Both the position numbers and the translations under genes were made by a program. From positions 2,471,501 to 2,535,500 of the forward strand of contig NZ_LT840185.1 in the NCBI RefSeq assembly GCF_900177405.1: DNA of 64,000 nt, written 5' to 3'. The stretch is from Allosphingosinicella indica. Its GTDB lineage: Bacteria > Pseudomonadota > Alphaproteobacteria > Sphingomonadales > Sphingomonadaceae. Positions 9,058 through 18,452 of the stretch are shown piece by piece (within the stretch, counting starts at the first letter, position 1; each line of letters opens with the position of its first letter). The notes beneath the pieces are model-generated. The model had not been told where the DNA came from and did no database searches. It saw only the letters and a list, made by a program, of their open reading frames with translations.

Positions 9058-9609
9058 GTGACCGATAATGCCGATCTGACATTGCCCGACGAGCTCGTCG
9101 ACATGGCGCGCCGGGTGATCGAGGAAAATCGCGCCGCAGGCCTGCGCATCGCGGTCGCCGAAAGCTGCACCGGCGGCCTCGTCTCCTCCGCGCTGACCGA
9201 GATACCCGGCTCGTCCGACGTCTTCGAAGCCGGCTTCGTCACCTATTCCAACGAGGCGAAGACCGCTGTGCTCGCGGTCAGCGGTGACGTGCTCGAGACG
9301 TTCGGCGCGGTGTCGATCGCGGTCGCCTGGGCGATGGCGCGCGGCGCGCTGGAGAAGTCGGGCGCCGACACCGCGGTCGCGATCACCGGCATTGCGGGCC
9401 CCGGCGGCGGCACCGAGAAGAAGCCGGTCGGCACCGTGGTTTTCGCCCGCGCACGCCGCGCTGCCGATTCCGATGAGATAGTGGCTGACCTGAAGACCTT
9501 CGGCGATCTCGGCCGCGGCGGCATCCGCCGTCAGGCGGCGCTTTGTGCGCTCGAACTGCTGCTGCCGGTATCGGAACCCGCACCTGTCGAGGAAGAGCCG
9601 GCGCCGTAA
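9058..9609 (+). CDS. pncC: CinA C-terminal-domain nicotinamide-nucleotide amidase
   Basis: This 183-residue protein corresponds to the stand-alone CinA C-terminal domain. That domain deamidates nicotinamide mononucleotide to nicotinate mononucleotide in pyridine nucleotide recycling. Motifs are [26 protein letters not shown], with the catalytic Ser/Thr region, and [20 protein letters not shown]. The GTG start sits 2 bases after ispDF. The last roughly 18 residues (Pro/Glu rich) exceed the usual core, and their DNA overlaps the 3' end of the convergent coq10-like gene by 79 bases. Confidence 0.92.
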   Translation: MTDNADLTLPDELVDMARRVIEENRAAGLRIAVAESCTGGLVSSALTEIPGSSDVFEAGFVTYSNEAKTAVLAVSGDVLETFGAVSIAVAWAMARGALEKSGADTAVAITGIAGPGGGTEKKPVGTVVFARARRAADSDEIVADLKTFGDLGRGGIRRQAALCALELLLPVSEPAPVEEEPAP

Positions 9610-10031
9610 AGCGCGTGCGCGCGCGTCTCGAAGGCGGCGGTCATCCGGCGCAGCGCGCGATCGAAGAACTGGCCCGCGAGCGCTTCGAAAATCCGCGATT
9701 TGAAGGCGAAATCAACGCAGAAATCGATGTCGCAGCCCCCGGCCCCGTCGCTCGCGAACGCCCACTCGTTGTGGAGAAATTTGAGCGGCCCCTCGATGTA
9801 ATCGACGGTGACGTTCGATGGCCGCACCTTGCGGACGCGCGACGTGAAGGTTTCCTTCAGCGACCCGAAGCCGACGACGAGATCGGCGACCATTTCGCTC
9901 TCACTGTCCGATCGCACCCGCGTCGCCGCGACCCATGGGAGGAATTCCTGATAGCGGCCGACATCCGCGACCAGATCGAACATCTGTTCGGGCGTATAGG
10001 GCAGATGACGCTTTTCGGTATGGCGCGGCAT
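9531..10031 (-). CDS. Coq10/RatA-family START-domain protein
   Basis: The 166-residue product has the polyketide cyclase/START fold typical of Coq10-like ubiquinone-binding proteins. It starts [34 protein letters not shown] and has the conserved [10 protein letters not shown] and [19 protein letters not shown] stretches. Such proteins help deliver or use ubiquinone in the respiratory chain. It starts 8 bases after the lipA stop, an arrangement common in alphaproteobacteria. The last 25 or so residues are a Ser/Gly/Ala-rich tail encoded opposite the pncC 3' end and are probably unstructured. Confidence 0.88.
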   Translation of the reverse strand: MPRHTEKRHLPYTPEQMFDLVADVGRYQEFLPWVAATRVRSDSESEMVADLVVGFGSLKETFTSRVRKVRPSNVTVDYIEGPLKFLHNEWAFASDGAGGCDIDFCVDFAFKSRIFEALAGQFFDRALRRMTAAFETRAHALYGAGSSSTGAGSDTGSSSSSAQSAA

Positions 10032-10039
10032 CGGCGCGC

Positions 10040-10999
10040 TTACCCTTTCGCCGTTTCCGGGCGCTTGACGGACATACCCAACTTCGCCTCGCGCGCGGCG
10101 CGCAGCTTCGCGAAATCGTCGCCGGCGTGATAGCTGGAACGCGTGAGCGGGCTCGCGGCGACCAGCAGGAAACCTTTGGCGCGGGCGATCGCGGCATAAG
10201 CGTTGAACGCCTGCGGCGTCACGAAATCCAGCACCTTCGCGTGGCGCGGCGTGGGCTGGAGATATTGGCCCATCGTCAGGAAATCGATGTCGGCTGAGCG
10301 CATGTCGTCCATCACCTGATGGACCTCCAGCCGCTCCTCGCCCAGCCCGACCATCACGCCGGACTTGGTGAAGATCGAAGGATCGTGGCGCTTGACGCTC
10401 TCCAGCAGCCGCAGCGAAGCGTAATAACGCGCACCCGGCCGGATCGTGGGATACAGCCGCGGCACCGTCTCCAGATTGTGATTGTAGACGTCGGGGCGTG
10501 CGGTGACGATCGCTTCGACCGCCTTCTCGCTCTTGTTGCGGAAATCTGGCGTCAGGATCTCGATCGTGGTCGATGGCGTATTGCGGCGCAGCGCCTCGAT
10601 GACCTTCACGAACTGGCTAGCGCCGCCGTCGGGGAGATCGTCGCGATCCACCGAGGTGATGACGATATGTTCAAGGCCAAGCTCCGCCGCGGCGACCGCG
10701 ACATGCTCGGGCTCCAGCGGATCGACCGCGCGCGGCATCCCCGTCTTCACGTTGCAGAAGGCGCAGGCACGCGTGCAGGTGTCGCCCAGGATCATCACCG
10801 TCGCGTGCTTCTTGGTCCAGCACTCGCCGATATTCGGGCAGGCCGCTTCCTCGCAGACGGTGGCGAGGTTGAGGCGGCGCATGAGCTTGCGCGTCTCGGC
10901 AAAGCCGACGCTGGTCGGCGCTTTCACCCGGATCCAGTCGGGCTTGCGCGCCTTGGCCGGCGCCGGGGCGATCGGGGTCGCGGGGTCTGCTTCGCTCAT
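10040..10999 (-). CDS. lipA: Lipoyl synthase
   Basis: This radical SAM enzyme inserts two sulfurs into octanoyl-carrier domains to make lipoate for the 2-oxoacid dehydrogenases. The 319-residue product has the auxiliary cluster motif [12 protein letters not shown], the radical SAM motif CTRACAFC, and the C-terminal RSSYHAGD with the auxiliary-cluster serine. I took the ATG at 10999 (MSEADPA); a GTG 36 bases upstream is also in frame. The coq10-like gene follows in the same operon. Confidence 0.97.
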   Translation of the reverse strand: MSEADPATPIAPAPAKARKPDWIRVKAPTSVGFAETRKLMRRLNLATVCEEAACPNIGECWTKKHATVMILGDTCTRACAFCNVKTGMPRAVDPLEPEHVAVAAAELGLEHIVITSVDRDDLPDGGASQFVKVIEALRRNTPSTTIEILTPDFRNKSEKAVEAIVTARPDVYNHNLETVPRLYPTIRPGARYYASLRLLESVKRHDPSIFTKSGVMVGLGEERLEVHQVMDDMRSADIDFLTMGQYLQPTPRHAKVLDFVTPQAFNAYAAIARAKGFLLVAASPLTRSSYHAGDDFAKLRAAREAKLGMSVKRPETAKG

Positions 11000-11088
11000 G
11001 GCGCCCAGATAGCGATGGGCGCGATGACTTGCCACCCCCTCCTCTCCGGCCCTACGGGCAGTGCATATTCCAGCAACGAGGATGGGAC

Positions 11089-11724
11089 GTGGCCGATTTC
11101 AACGCATTGATCGAAGGCTATCGCCGATTCCGTGCGAACGGCTGGGCGCAGGAGCGCGAGCGGTGGGAAGAGCTTGCCTCGGGTCAGTCTCCCAAGGTGA
11201 TGGTGGTCGCCTGCTCCGACAGCCGCGTCGATCCGGTGCGCATCTTCGATTCGAACCCAGGCGAGATTTTCGTCGTCCGCAATGTCGCCAACCTCGTGCC
11301 GCCCTACGAGCCCGATATGCATCATCACGGCGTCTCCGCGGCACTGGAATTCGCCGTCTCGCAGCTTCGCGTCGAAGAGGTGATCGTCATGGGCCATGGC
11401 GCGTGCGGCGGCTGCGCGGCGGCGCTCACCGACCAGTTCGTCGGCGCCGAGCCCGGCGAAGGCGGCTTCATCGCCCGCTGGATCGACCTGCTTGACCCCG
11501 CCCGCGAGCGGGTGCTGGCGCGGCACGAAGGCTTCACGCCCGAAGCCTTCCGCGACATGGAGCTGGAGTCGGTGCGCGTGTCGCTCGGGAACCTGCGCAC
11601 CTTCCCCTGGGTCGCGGACCGTGAGGCGGAGGGCGCGCTGAAGCTGCGCGGCGCCTTCTTCGCGATCGCGGACGGCGTGCTGCATCTGCTCGACGAGGCC
11701 GAAGGCGCCTTCCGCCCGGCCTGA
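11089..11724 (+). CDS. Beta-class carbonic anhydrase
   Basis: This zinc enzyme interconverts CO2 and bicarbonate. The 211-residue product shows the beta-class zinc ligands: Cys-x-Asp-x-Arg in [11 protein letters not shown] and His-x2-Cys in MGHGACGGC. It also has NVANLVPP and [13 protein letters not shown]. The GTG at 11089 is preferred because GAGGA lies 8 bases upstream; a TTG at 11029 is in frame but would add an atypical N-terminus. The gene is divergent from lipA and is followed 21 bases later by the NYN-domain gene. Confidence 0.93.
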   Translation: MADFNALIEGYRRFRANGWAQERERWEELASGQSPKVMVVACSDSRVDPVRIFDSNPGEIFVVRNVANLVPPYEPDMHHHGVSAALEFAVSQLRVEEVIVMGHGACGGCAAALTDQFVGAEPGEGGFIARWIDLLDPARERVLARHEGFTPEAFRDMELESVRVSLGNLRTFPWVADREAEGALKLRGAFFAIADGVLHLLDEAEGAFRPA

Positions 11725-11745
11725 CCCATTCTTAGGAGCCGCTCC

Positions 11746-12477
11746 ATGTCCGAGACCGTCCCGCCCCCCAGCGGCAACATCGCGCTTCTGATCGACGCCG
11801 ACAACGCCTCCCCCGCCGCGCTAGACCCCGTGCTGACGGTCCTGGCAGAGCTTGGCACCGTCAACATCCGCCGCGCCTACGGCAATTGGTCCAAGACCGC
11901 GCTCAAGGGCTGGGGCGCCATGACGCACCGCCACGCGATCGAGCCGCACCAGCAGTTTGACGTCACCAAGGGCAAGAGCGCGACCGACATGAAGATGACG
12001 ATCGACGCGATGGACCTGCTCTACGGCGGCCGCGTCAACGGCTTCGGCATTATGTCGAGCGACAGCGATTTCATGCCGCTTGCCATGCGCATCCGCCAGG
12101 ACGGCCTGCCCGTCTATGGCTTCGGCACCGAGAAGACGCCAGAGGCCTTTCGTGAAGCCTGCACTCGCTTCATCGACGTCGGCGCGCTCGCCAAGGCAGC
12201 GGCCGAAGAAGCCGCAGCGCGCAACGGCGCGGACGCCGTCGCCAAGACCACGGTCGACGACGAGCTGGTCAATCTGCTGGGCGCCGCGTGGAAGGCCTCC
12301 AAGCGCGACGACCGCGGCTTCGCCCGCCTCTCCGAAGTCGGCCAGCGCGCCGGCAACCGTTCCTCGTTCGACGCGCGCAACTACGGCTATTCGCGGCTGT
12401 CCGAGATGGTCGAGAAGCTCGACAATTTCGTCACCGAAACCCGCGACGGCGCCACCTACGTCAAACGCGTGCGTTGA
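11746..12477 (+). CDS. NYN-domain protein with OST-HTH/LOTUS domain
   Basis: The 243-residue protein begins with a PIN-like NYN nuclease fold (about residues 8-145). Its acidic active-site pattern is LLIDADN, KGKSATDMKMTIDAMDLL and IMSSDSDFMPLA. The C-terminal part (about 170-243, DELVNLLGAAWKA to NFVTETRDGATYVKR) fits an OST-HTH/LOTUS RNA-binding domain. This domain pair is the LabA/DUF88-like type and suggests an RNA-cleaving or RNA-binding role, but the target is unknown. TAGGAG lies 13 bases before the ATG. The 3' end overlaps the convergent ATPase gene by 17 bases. Confidence 0.88.
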   Translation: MSETVPPPSGNIALLIDADNASPAALDPVLTVLAELGTVNIRRAYGNWSKTALKGWGAMTHRHAIEPHQQFDVTKGKSATDMKMTIDAMDLLYGGRVNGFGIMSSDSDFMPLAMRIRQDGLPVYGFGTEKTPEAFREACTRFIDVGALAKAAAEEAAARNGADAVAKTTVDDELVNLLGAAWKASKRDDRGFARLSEVGQRAGNRSSFDARNYGYSRLSEMVEKLDNFVTETRDGATYVKRVR

Positions 12478-13018
12478 GCCCGATCCGGCGCAGCACGAAG
12501 TCCGCTCGCTCCTCTTGCGGAGCGAGAGGCAGGAGAACGATCTCGTAGCCCAGCGCGGCATATACGTCCGCCATCATCTCCGCCGTGCGGCGCGCCTCCT
12601 CGCGATCCTGACGCCGCTCCGCGTCCTGCGCGAATATCGCGTCCCAATACGGCGCCAGAAAGACCGGCGCCGCGTAGGGCAGCGTTGCGATCGCCCGGTC
12701 CATGTCCTCGGGCACGGAAAGGCCGGACAGGCGCATATAGCCCGCGACATCCGGCAGTCCGCGATCGAAAAAGGCCGGTCCGTTTCTCGGCGTAGAGCGA
12801 CGCTCAGCAAGATCGCGATCGAACATCGCCCGCGCGAAAGCAGCGCGGTCCGCCCAGGGCAGCGCGTTTCCGCCGCGCGCCTGTTCCTCGCGGATGACGG
12901 CGCGGCCGGCCTCGGCGACCGTGCGAAAGCCTCGTGCCGCGAGCGCGGCGATCAGCGTCGATTTGCCCGAGCCCGGTCCACCGGTGAGGACGTAAAAGGG
13001 CGGCCGGACCTCGCTCAG
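12461..13018 (-). CDS. Small AAA-family ATPase, apparent CTG start
   Basis: The 185-residue product has a Walker A P-loop near its N-terminus (VLTGGPGSGKSTLIAALAARGF, about residues 11-32) and VAEAGRAVIREEQARGG. This fits the AAA_28-type predicted NTPases of unknown function. Between the upstream in-frame stop and the P-loop there is no ATG, GTG or TTG. The best initiator is CTG at 13018, which overlaps the ettA stop as CTGA and has AGGA 10 bases upstream. It would therefore be translationally coupled to ettA. Starting at the first ATG (12826) would delete the P-loop and is unlikely. Confidence 0.75.
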   Translation of the reverse strand: MSEVRPPFYVLTGGPGSGKSTLIAALAARGFRTVAEAGRAVIREEQARGGNALPWADRAAFARAMFDRDLAERRSTPRNGPAFFDRGLPDVAGYMRLSGLSVPEDMDRAIATLPYAAPVFLAPYWDAIFAQDAERRQDREEARRTAEMMADVYAALGYEIVLLPLAPQEERADFVLRRIGLNARV

Positions 13019-14694
13019 CGCGTCAGCTTCCTGTACGTCATCCGGTGCGGGCGAGTGGCTTCTTCGCCCAGGCGGCGGATCTTATCCTCCTCATAGGCTT
13101 CGAAATTGCCCTCGAACCATTCGACATGACTGTCGCCTTCGAATGCCAGGATGTGCGTCGCTAGGCGATCGAGGAAGAAGCGGTCATGGCTGATCACCAC
13201 CGCGCAGCCGGCGAAATTCTCCAGTGCCTCTTCCAGCGCGCGCAGCGTCTCGACATCGAGATCGTTGGTCGGCTCGTCGAGCAGCAGGACGTTGCCGCCC
13301 TCTTTCAGCATCTTGGCGAGGTGGACGCGGTTGCGCTCGCCGCCCGATAGCTGGCCGACCTTCTTCTGCTGGTCGGTGCCCTTGAAGTTGAACGCGCCGA
13401 CATAGGCCCGCGTCCCGATCTCATGCTTGCCGAAGCGGAAAACATCCGATCCGCCAGATACTTCCTCCCAAACGTTCTTGCTGGAATCCAAGTGGTCGCG
13501 GCTTTGATCGACATAGCCGAGGTGCACAGTCGGGCCGACCTTGATCTCGCCGCCGTCGGCCTGCTCCTGACCGGTGATGAGCTTGAAAAGCGTCGATTTG
13601 CCGGCGCCGTTGGGGCCGATCACGCCGACGATGCCGCCCGGTGGCAGGCTGAACGTCAGATCGTCGAACAGCAGCTTGTCGCCATAGCCCTTGGTCAGTC
13701 CCTTCGCCTCGATGACATTGTCGCCGAGCCGCTCGGGCACCTGGATGAGGATCTGCGCCTTGCCGGGGGTGCGGTTCTCCTGCGCTTCGACCAGTTCGTC
13801 GAACGCCTTGATACGCGCCTTGGACTTTGCCTGCCGCGCCTTGGGGCTGCGCCGGATCCACTCCAGCTCCTCGTTGATCGCCTTCTGCTTGCCCGCTTCC
13901 TCGCGCTCTTCCTGCTCCAGCCTCTTGGCTTTCTTCTCCAAGTAACCGGAATAATTGGATTCGTAGACGTAGTAGCGGCCGCGATCGAGCTCGAGCACCC
14001 AGTTCACGACATTGTCGAGGAAGTAGCGATCGTGGGTGACGAGGATGACGTTACCCGGATAATCGATCAGATGCTTTTCCAGCCACTGGACGCTTTCGGC
14101 GTCGAGGTGGTTGGTCGGCTCGTCGAGCAACAGGATGTTGGGCTTTTCGAGCAGCAGGCGGGTGAGCGCGACACGACGCTTCTCGCCGCCCGAGAGGTTG
14201 GTGACCGGGCTGTCGGCCGGCGGGCAGCGCAGGGCGTCCATCGCGATCTCGAGCTGGTTGTCGAGCGTCCAGCCGTCGACCGCGTCGATCTTCTCCTGAA
14301 GCTCGCCCATCTCGGCCATGAGCGCGTCGAAATCGGCATCGGCGGGCGGATCGGCCATCAGCGTCGAAATCTCGTTGAAGCGATCGACGAGGTCGGCGAC
14401 CGGCCGGACGCCGTCGCGGACATTCTCCATCACGGTCTTGTTCGGATCGAGATGCGGTTCCTGCGCGAGATAGCCGACGCGGATATGCTCGCCCGGCCAT
14501 GCCTCACCGGTGAATTCCTTGTCCTGCCCCGCCATGATCTTCATCAGCGTCGACTTGCCCGATCCGTTGGGGCCGACGATGCCGATCTTTGCGTCGGGGT
14601 AGAATTGCAGGTTGATGTTGTTGAGCACGGGCTTGGGGGCGCCCGGGAAGGTCTTGGTCATGCCCTTCATGACAAAGCTATATTGTGCGGCCAT
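13015..14694 (-). CDS. ettA: ABC-F protein EttA (energy-dependent translational throttle)
   Basis: This 559-residue ABC-F protein has two ATP-binding cassettes and no membrane segments. Walker A motifs are GPNGSGKS (about residues 40-47) and GPNGAGKS (about 358-365), with signatures NLSGGEKRR and QLSGGERNR and Walker B LLLDEPTNHLD and LLLDEPTNDLD. EttA binds the ribosomal E site and gates the first peptide bond by ATP/ADP ratio. The N-terminus MAAQYSFVMKGMTKTFPG and the arm domain fit EttA rather than Uup or the resistance ABC-Fs. Its stop overlaps the start of the downstream ATPase. Confidence 0.95.
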   Translation of the reverse strand: MAAQYSFVMKGMTKTFPGAPKPVLNNINLQFYPDAKIGIVGPNGSGKSTLMKIMAGQDKEFTGEAWPGEHIRVGYLAQEPHLDPNKTVMENVRDGVRPVADLVDRFNEISTLMADPPADADFDALMAEMGELQEKIDAVDGWTLDNQLEIAMDALRCPPADSPVTNLSGGEKRRVALTRLLLEKPNILLLDEPTNHLDAESVQWLEKHLIDYPGNVILVTHDRYFLDNVVNWVLELDRGRYYVYESNYSGYLEKKAKRLEQEEREEAGKQKAINEELEWIRRSPKARQAKSKARIKAFDELVEAQENRTPGKAQILIQVPERLGDNVIEAKGLTKGYGDKLLFDDLTFSLPPGGIVGVIGPNGAGKSTLFKLITGQEQADGGEIKVGPTVHLGYVDQSRDHLDSSKNVWEEVSGGSDVFRFGKHEIGTRAYVGAFNFKGTDQQKKVGQLSGGERNRVHLAKMLKEGGNVLLLDEPTNDLDVETLRALEEALENFAGCAVVISHDRFFLDRLATHILAFEGDSHVEWFEGNFEAYEEDKIRRLGEEATRPHRMTYRKLTR

Positions 14695-14847
14695 CGCGGC
14701 GCGTCCCTTTCGGCAAGATGGTGAGGCGGCAGAAAATGCGTTGGCGCCTAACTAGGGATGCGCGCGGCAAACGTCCACAGCCCCGACACGTCGGAAAACG
14801 CATGGGACGGCTTTCGTCCGTTTCGCGCCTTGGCTAGGGATGCCGGC

Positions 14848-16233
14848 ATGACCCGACTCCGCCGCACCGCGCTCGCCGCCCTTCCCTTCTTCGCCATTGC
14901 CGGCGCTGCCGCCGCGCAGGGCCAGCCAGACGTCGCCGCGCTCCGCGATGCGGCGCTGAAGGACGATCTGGCCTGGGACATCACCGAGGGGCTCACCACC
15001 GAGGTCGGCCCGCGGCTTGCCGGCACCGAAGCGGAGAAGCGAGCGCGCGACTGGGCGGTGAAGCGGCTGACCGCGCTCGGCTTCGCAAACGTCCGCGTCG
15101 AGCCTTTCGACATGCCGGTGTGGGTGCGCGGAGAGGAGAAGGCGGAGATCGTCAGCCCCTTCCCGCAGCCGCTGGTGCTCGCCGCGCTCGGCAACAGCGG
15201 CGCGACGCCGGCGAACGGCATCACCGCTGAAGTCGTCGGCTTCGAAAGCTTCGCCGATCTGCAGGCCGCCCCGGCATCCGCGGTCAAGGGCAAGATCGTC
15301 TTCGTTAGTCATGCCATGAAGGCGACGCAGGACGGTTCGGGCTACGGCCCGTTCGGCACGGCGCGGCGGCAGGGTCCGTCGGAAGCGAGCCGCAAGGGCG
15401 CGGCGGCGATCGTGATCCGCTCGATCGGCACCGATTATCATCGCAACCCGCACACCGGCGTCCAGACCTTTGCGGAGGGTGTGAAGCCGATCCCCGCCGC
15501 GGCGCTTTCCCTCCCCGATGCCGAGCAATTGCAGCGCATCCTGAAGCGCGGCCAGCCGGTGCGGATGAAGCTGGTGCTGACCCCGCGCAACATCGGCAAG
15601 CGCCAGTCGGGCAACGTCATCGCCGAAGTGCCGGGCAGCGATCCCGCGGCGGGCGTTGTCCTCGTCGCCTGCCACCTCGATAGCTGGGACCAGGGCACCG
15701 GCGCGATCGACGATGCGGCGGGCTGCGGCATCGTCACCGCCGCCGCCAAGCGCATCGCCGAAGCAGGAGTGCCGCGGCGCACGATCCGCATCGTCTGGTT
15801 CGGCGCCGAGGAAGTGGGCCTCTTCGGCGGCCTCGACTATCGCGCCAAGCGCGGCGGTGAGAAGCACGCGATAATCGCCGAAAGCGATTTCGGCGCGGAC
15901 CGGGTGTGGAAGGTCAACAGCCAGGGACCGGCCACTGCCAAACCGGCGATCGACCGGCTGGTGGCCGCCCTTTCGCCGCTCGGTATCGTCCAAGGATCGA
16001 CGACCCGCGCCAGCGGATCGGACATCGGGCCGATGGCGGCAGACGGCATGTCGACGATCGAGCTGTCACAGGACGGCACCCGTTATTTCGATTATCATCA
16101 CACGCCCGACGACACGCTCGACAAGGTCGATCCCGAACAGCTCCGCCAGAATGTCGCGGCCTGGACGGCGATGCTGGCGGTGATGGCGCACGCGCCCGAG
16201 GAACTTGCCTCGCCGGTCAGGCCGAGGAACTGA
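14848..16233 (+). CDS. Secreted M28-family zinc peptidase
   Basis: The 461-residue product begins with a signal peptide ([19 protein letters not shown], cleaved near AAAAQG). A PA-type insert follows (about residues 130-245), then a di-zinc peptidase core. Zinc ligands and catalytic residues can be seen as [18 protein letters not shown], the glutamate pair [16 protein letters not shown] and the C-terminal DYHHTPDD. The protein should be a periplasmic or secreted aminopeptidase or carboxypeptidase that recovers amino acids from peptides. I chose the ATG at 14848 because the signal peptide starts there. tRNA-Pro follows. Confidence 0.92.
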   Translation: MTRLRRTALAALPFFAIAGAAAAQGQPDVAALRDAALKDDLAWDITEGLTTEVGPRLAGTEAEKRARDWAVKRLTALGFANVRVEPFDMPVWVRGEEKAEIVSPFPQPLVLAALGNSGATPANGITAEVVGFESFADLQAAPASAVKGKIVFVSHAMKATQDGSGYGPFGTARRQGPSEASRKGAAAIVIRSIGTDYHRNPHTGVQTFAEGVKPIPAAALSLPDAEQLQRILKRGQPVRMKLVLTPRNIGKRQSGNVIAEVPGSDPAAGVVLVACHLDSWDQGTGAIDDAAGCGIVTAAAKRIAEAGVPRRTIRIVWFGAEEVGLFGGLDYRAKRGGEKHAIIAESDFGADRVWKVNSQGPATAKPAIDRLVAALSPLGIVQGSTTRASGSDIGPMAADGMSTIELSQDGTRYFDYHHTPDDTLDKVDPEQLRQNVAAWTAMLAVMAHAPEELASPVRPRN

Positions 16234-16296
16234 GTGCGGGAGCCGCCAAGCGGCCCGCCTTGCCGAAATCGCGCCCGGCATCTAAGGCGGCGGCGT

Positions 16297-16374
<78 letters not shown>

Positions 16375-16392
16375 CATCGCCTGAGTCAAAGC

Positions 16393-16476
16393 GTCACCCT
16401 GAACTCGTTTCAGGGTCTATGCTGGAGAAGGTCGCGACCGTCATCGAAATGGATGCTGAAACAAGTTCAGCATGAC
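16393..16476. repeat. 84-base palindromic intergenic element (family A, copy 1)
   Basis: Two homologous hairpins sit in opposite orientation: the left runs from GTCACCCTGAAC to TTCAGGG, the right from GATGCTGAAAC to GTTCAGCATGAC. A copy of identical length occurs at 24044-24127. It lies between the two tRNA genes. The layout resembles REP/BIME elements and may also end transcription. Confidence 0.85.
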
Positions 16477-16498
16477 AGCATGCGGGGATCGGCGCGCG

Positions 16499-16573
16499 TG
16501 GTGGGCCCGGCAGGATTCGAACCCGCAACCTAGCCGTTATGAGCGGCCGGCTCTACCATTGAGCTACAGGCCC
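16499..16573 (-). tRNA. tRNA with CAT anticodon (Ile2 or elongator Met)
   Basis: The 75-base cloverleaf has acceptor arms GGGCCTG/CGGGCCC, D-arm GCTC...GAGC, anticodon loop CTCATAA, T-arm GCGGG-TTCGAAT-CCTGC, discriminator A and an encoded CCA. The CAT anticodon could be read as Met, or as Ile after lysidine modification. The anticodon loop does not decide this. The short D-loop and absence of three G:C pairs below the anticodon argue against the initiator. Confidence 0.93.
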
Positions 16574-16625
16574 AGCGCGCGCCTCCTGGCGCGATAGCGG
16601 AGCCGCCTTCGGCTTGGCAAGCGGA

Positions 16626-18254
16626 TCAGAGCGTCCCCTCGCCCGTCACCCGCGCCGTCTTTTCGGCCGGCGGCAGATAGAGCGTGAAGCGGTCGGCGCC
16701 GATGGTCAGAGCGCCCCCCGCTGCCTCGGCGAGATTGCGAACGAGGCGGAGGGCGAAACCGAGGCCGAGCGCGGGCGCGCCAGGCCAGTCGCCGTCGGGG
16801 CTGTAGCCCGGATCGAGCAAGGCGCTCTCGTCGAGCCCGGAAATGGCGCGCGGGCGATCGAGCCCAAGGCTCAGCATTCGCCGCGGGCCTAGCGGGCGTT
16901 GCGTCATGCTGGCGGAGATCGTCTCGCCTTCCCCCGCCAGCCCGACGGTGGCGGCGAGCAACCGCGCGAACATCCGCTCGGCGGCGGCGGGATCGACCTT
17001 GGCGGGCGGCAGATCGCGCTCGATCTCCACGACGATCCGGCCGTCGCGCACCCCAGCGACTTTTTCATAGGCGTCGTGGAGGCGGACGAGCAGCGCGACG
17101 ACATCGGCCTCGCTGCGTTCCACCGTCATGCGGCCGGTTTCAAGCCGTGCGGCGGTGTCGAGATCGTCGACCGAAGCGAGCAACCCGCCGGCACGCGCGA
17201 CGATCGAGCGCGCACGCTCGCGATAGGCGGTGTCGGCGGCGCCCATATATTCGCCTTCGATCATCTCGGCGAAGCCGATAATCGCGTTCAAGGGCGTGCG
17301 CAGCTCGTGGATGAGCTGGCGGAGCGAATCCGCCGGGAAGCCGGTGCCGAACAGCCCGCCCTCGCCGCCGCCGATCGGCCGCGCCACTTCATCCGCCCGC
17401 GGGCGCCTTGCGGTGCCGCGATAGCCCTGGAAGCTGCCCGAATGACTGTCGAAGAACGGCACGCCCGAAATGCGCCAATCGCCTGAAGCAGCGCCGGCAC
17501 CGGGAACGCTCAGCCGCGCGTCCCGAAAGCCCGCGCGCTTTTCGAACGCGCCAGACGCCTGGCCATCGACACCGTGGCGGCCGGGACCGGCGATCGTGGC
17601 GATCGACTGGCCGATCAGCGGCCCGCGCGGTGCGCCGTCCACCCAGCCGATCACGCCGTCCGATCCGGTTTCCCAGCGGAAGGAATCGGCCTGGTCCGCG
17701 GGCAGCACGGCCGGCACCGGGCGGTGGCGGCGGAACGCCTCGATCCGTGCGACGAGATCGCGGATCTGGCGGCCGCCGTCCTCCTCCGCCCTGGCGATAT
17801 CGGCGACTGCCTCCACCGTTCCGCCCAGAACGAGATCGCTCGCGCCGAAGGCCTTGAGCGCCTGCGCGACGTCGCTGCCCAGATCTTCGCGGTGGCGGAG
17901 CAGCGCGCGCGCGGTGGGCGTGAGCCGCGGCAACAGCGCCAGCCACTCGTCCGTAGACAGGCGCGCGCCGGCGATCAGCGGCGCGGCGATCGCGGCATGA
18001 TCCTCGGCGAAGAAGGCGATCAGCGATGGCGCGACGGCGCGCCCGATGAGGCTCGTCGCGATGTCGCGGCGCGCGTCCTTGCTGAGATCATCGCGGTGGG
18101 TGCGCAGATAGGCGATGGCGGCGGTCGTGCCCTCGCTCTCGCCGCCGCGATGCTGGGCGAGCAGATCGACGAGCTGGCGCCATTTCGCGGCGCGCGACCA
18201 GGCCTGCGCCTCGGGCAGCGCGAGCACCGTCGCGATCCGATCGTCGAAGCGCAT
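16626..18254 (-). CDS. Histidine-kinase-like protein with degenerate ATPase domain
   Basis: The 542-residue soluble protein has an all-helical N-terminal region (about residues 1-170), a PAS-like segment (about 190-265) and a clear phosphoacceptor helix LIHELRTPLNAIIGFAEMIE with His near residue 316. The C-terminal region aligns in layout with HATPase domains (GLGFALRLVRNLAEAAGG as the last box). The N-box, however, reads ERMFARLLAATVG with no Asn, and no DxGxG motif can be seen. ATP binding is therefore doubtful. It may act as a phosphotransfer or scaffold protein. There is no adjacent response regulator. Confidence 0.8.
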   Translation of the reverse strand: MRFDDRIATVLALPEAQAWSRAAKWRQLVDLLAQHRGGESEGTTAAIAYLRTHRDDLSKDARRDIATSLIGRAVAPSLIAFFAEDHAAIAAPLIAGARLSTDEWLALLPRLTPTARALLRHREDLGSDVAQALKAFGASDLVLGGTVEAVADIARAEEDGGRQIRDLVARIEAFRRHRPVPAVLPADQADSFRWETGSDGVIGWVDGAPRGPLIGQSIATIAGPGRHGVDGQASGAFEKRAGFRDARLSVPGAGAASGDWRISGVPFFDSHSGSFQGYRGTARRPRADEVARPIGGGEGGLFGTGFPADSLRQLIHELRTPLNAIIGFAEMIEGEYMGAADTAYRERARSIVARAGGLLASVDDLDTAARLETGRMTVERSEADVVALLVRLHDAYEKVAGVRDGRIVVEIERDLPPAKVDPAAAERMFARLLAATVGLAGEGETISASMTQRPLGPRRMLSLGLDRPRAISGLDESALLDPGYSPDGDWPGAPALGLGFALRLVRNLAEAAGGALTIGADRFTLYLPPAEKTARVTGEGTL

Positions 18255-18395
18255 TGATCTTGGACCGTCCCTGCCCCAGCGAGGCGCCCCGCTGCGCCCC
18301 GGCCAGTCCTATCGCGTTGCCGGGGCGGGCAAAAGGTCGGGCCGCGCCGCTTCCCGAATCGGGACGAGAAAGCTGTGGATTGTGGCGCGAACGAA

Positions 18396-18425
18396 GAAGG
18401 GCGCCGGCCCGCGCCGACGCCCTTC
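18396..18425. terminator. Candidate hairpin terminator after the TPR operon
   Basis: The inverted repeat GAAGGGCG...CGCCCTTC (8-bp perfect arms, 14-base GC-rich loop) lies 28 bases beyond the stop of the leftward TPR gene. No long T-run follows, so it may be a weak or Rho-assisted terminator. Confidence 0.45.
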
Positions 18426-18452
18426 CTGTGGTTCGATCGAAAGCGTGCCCAG

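Noticed and set aside
12080..13096. Long open frame on the plus strand across the ATPase and ettA ends
   Set aside because: It is an Arg/Ala/Pro-rich frame opposite real genes, without any domain. High GC content creates many such frames.
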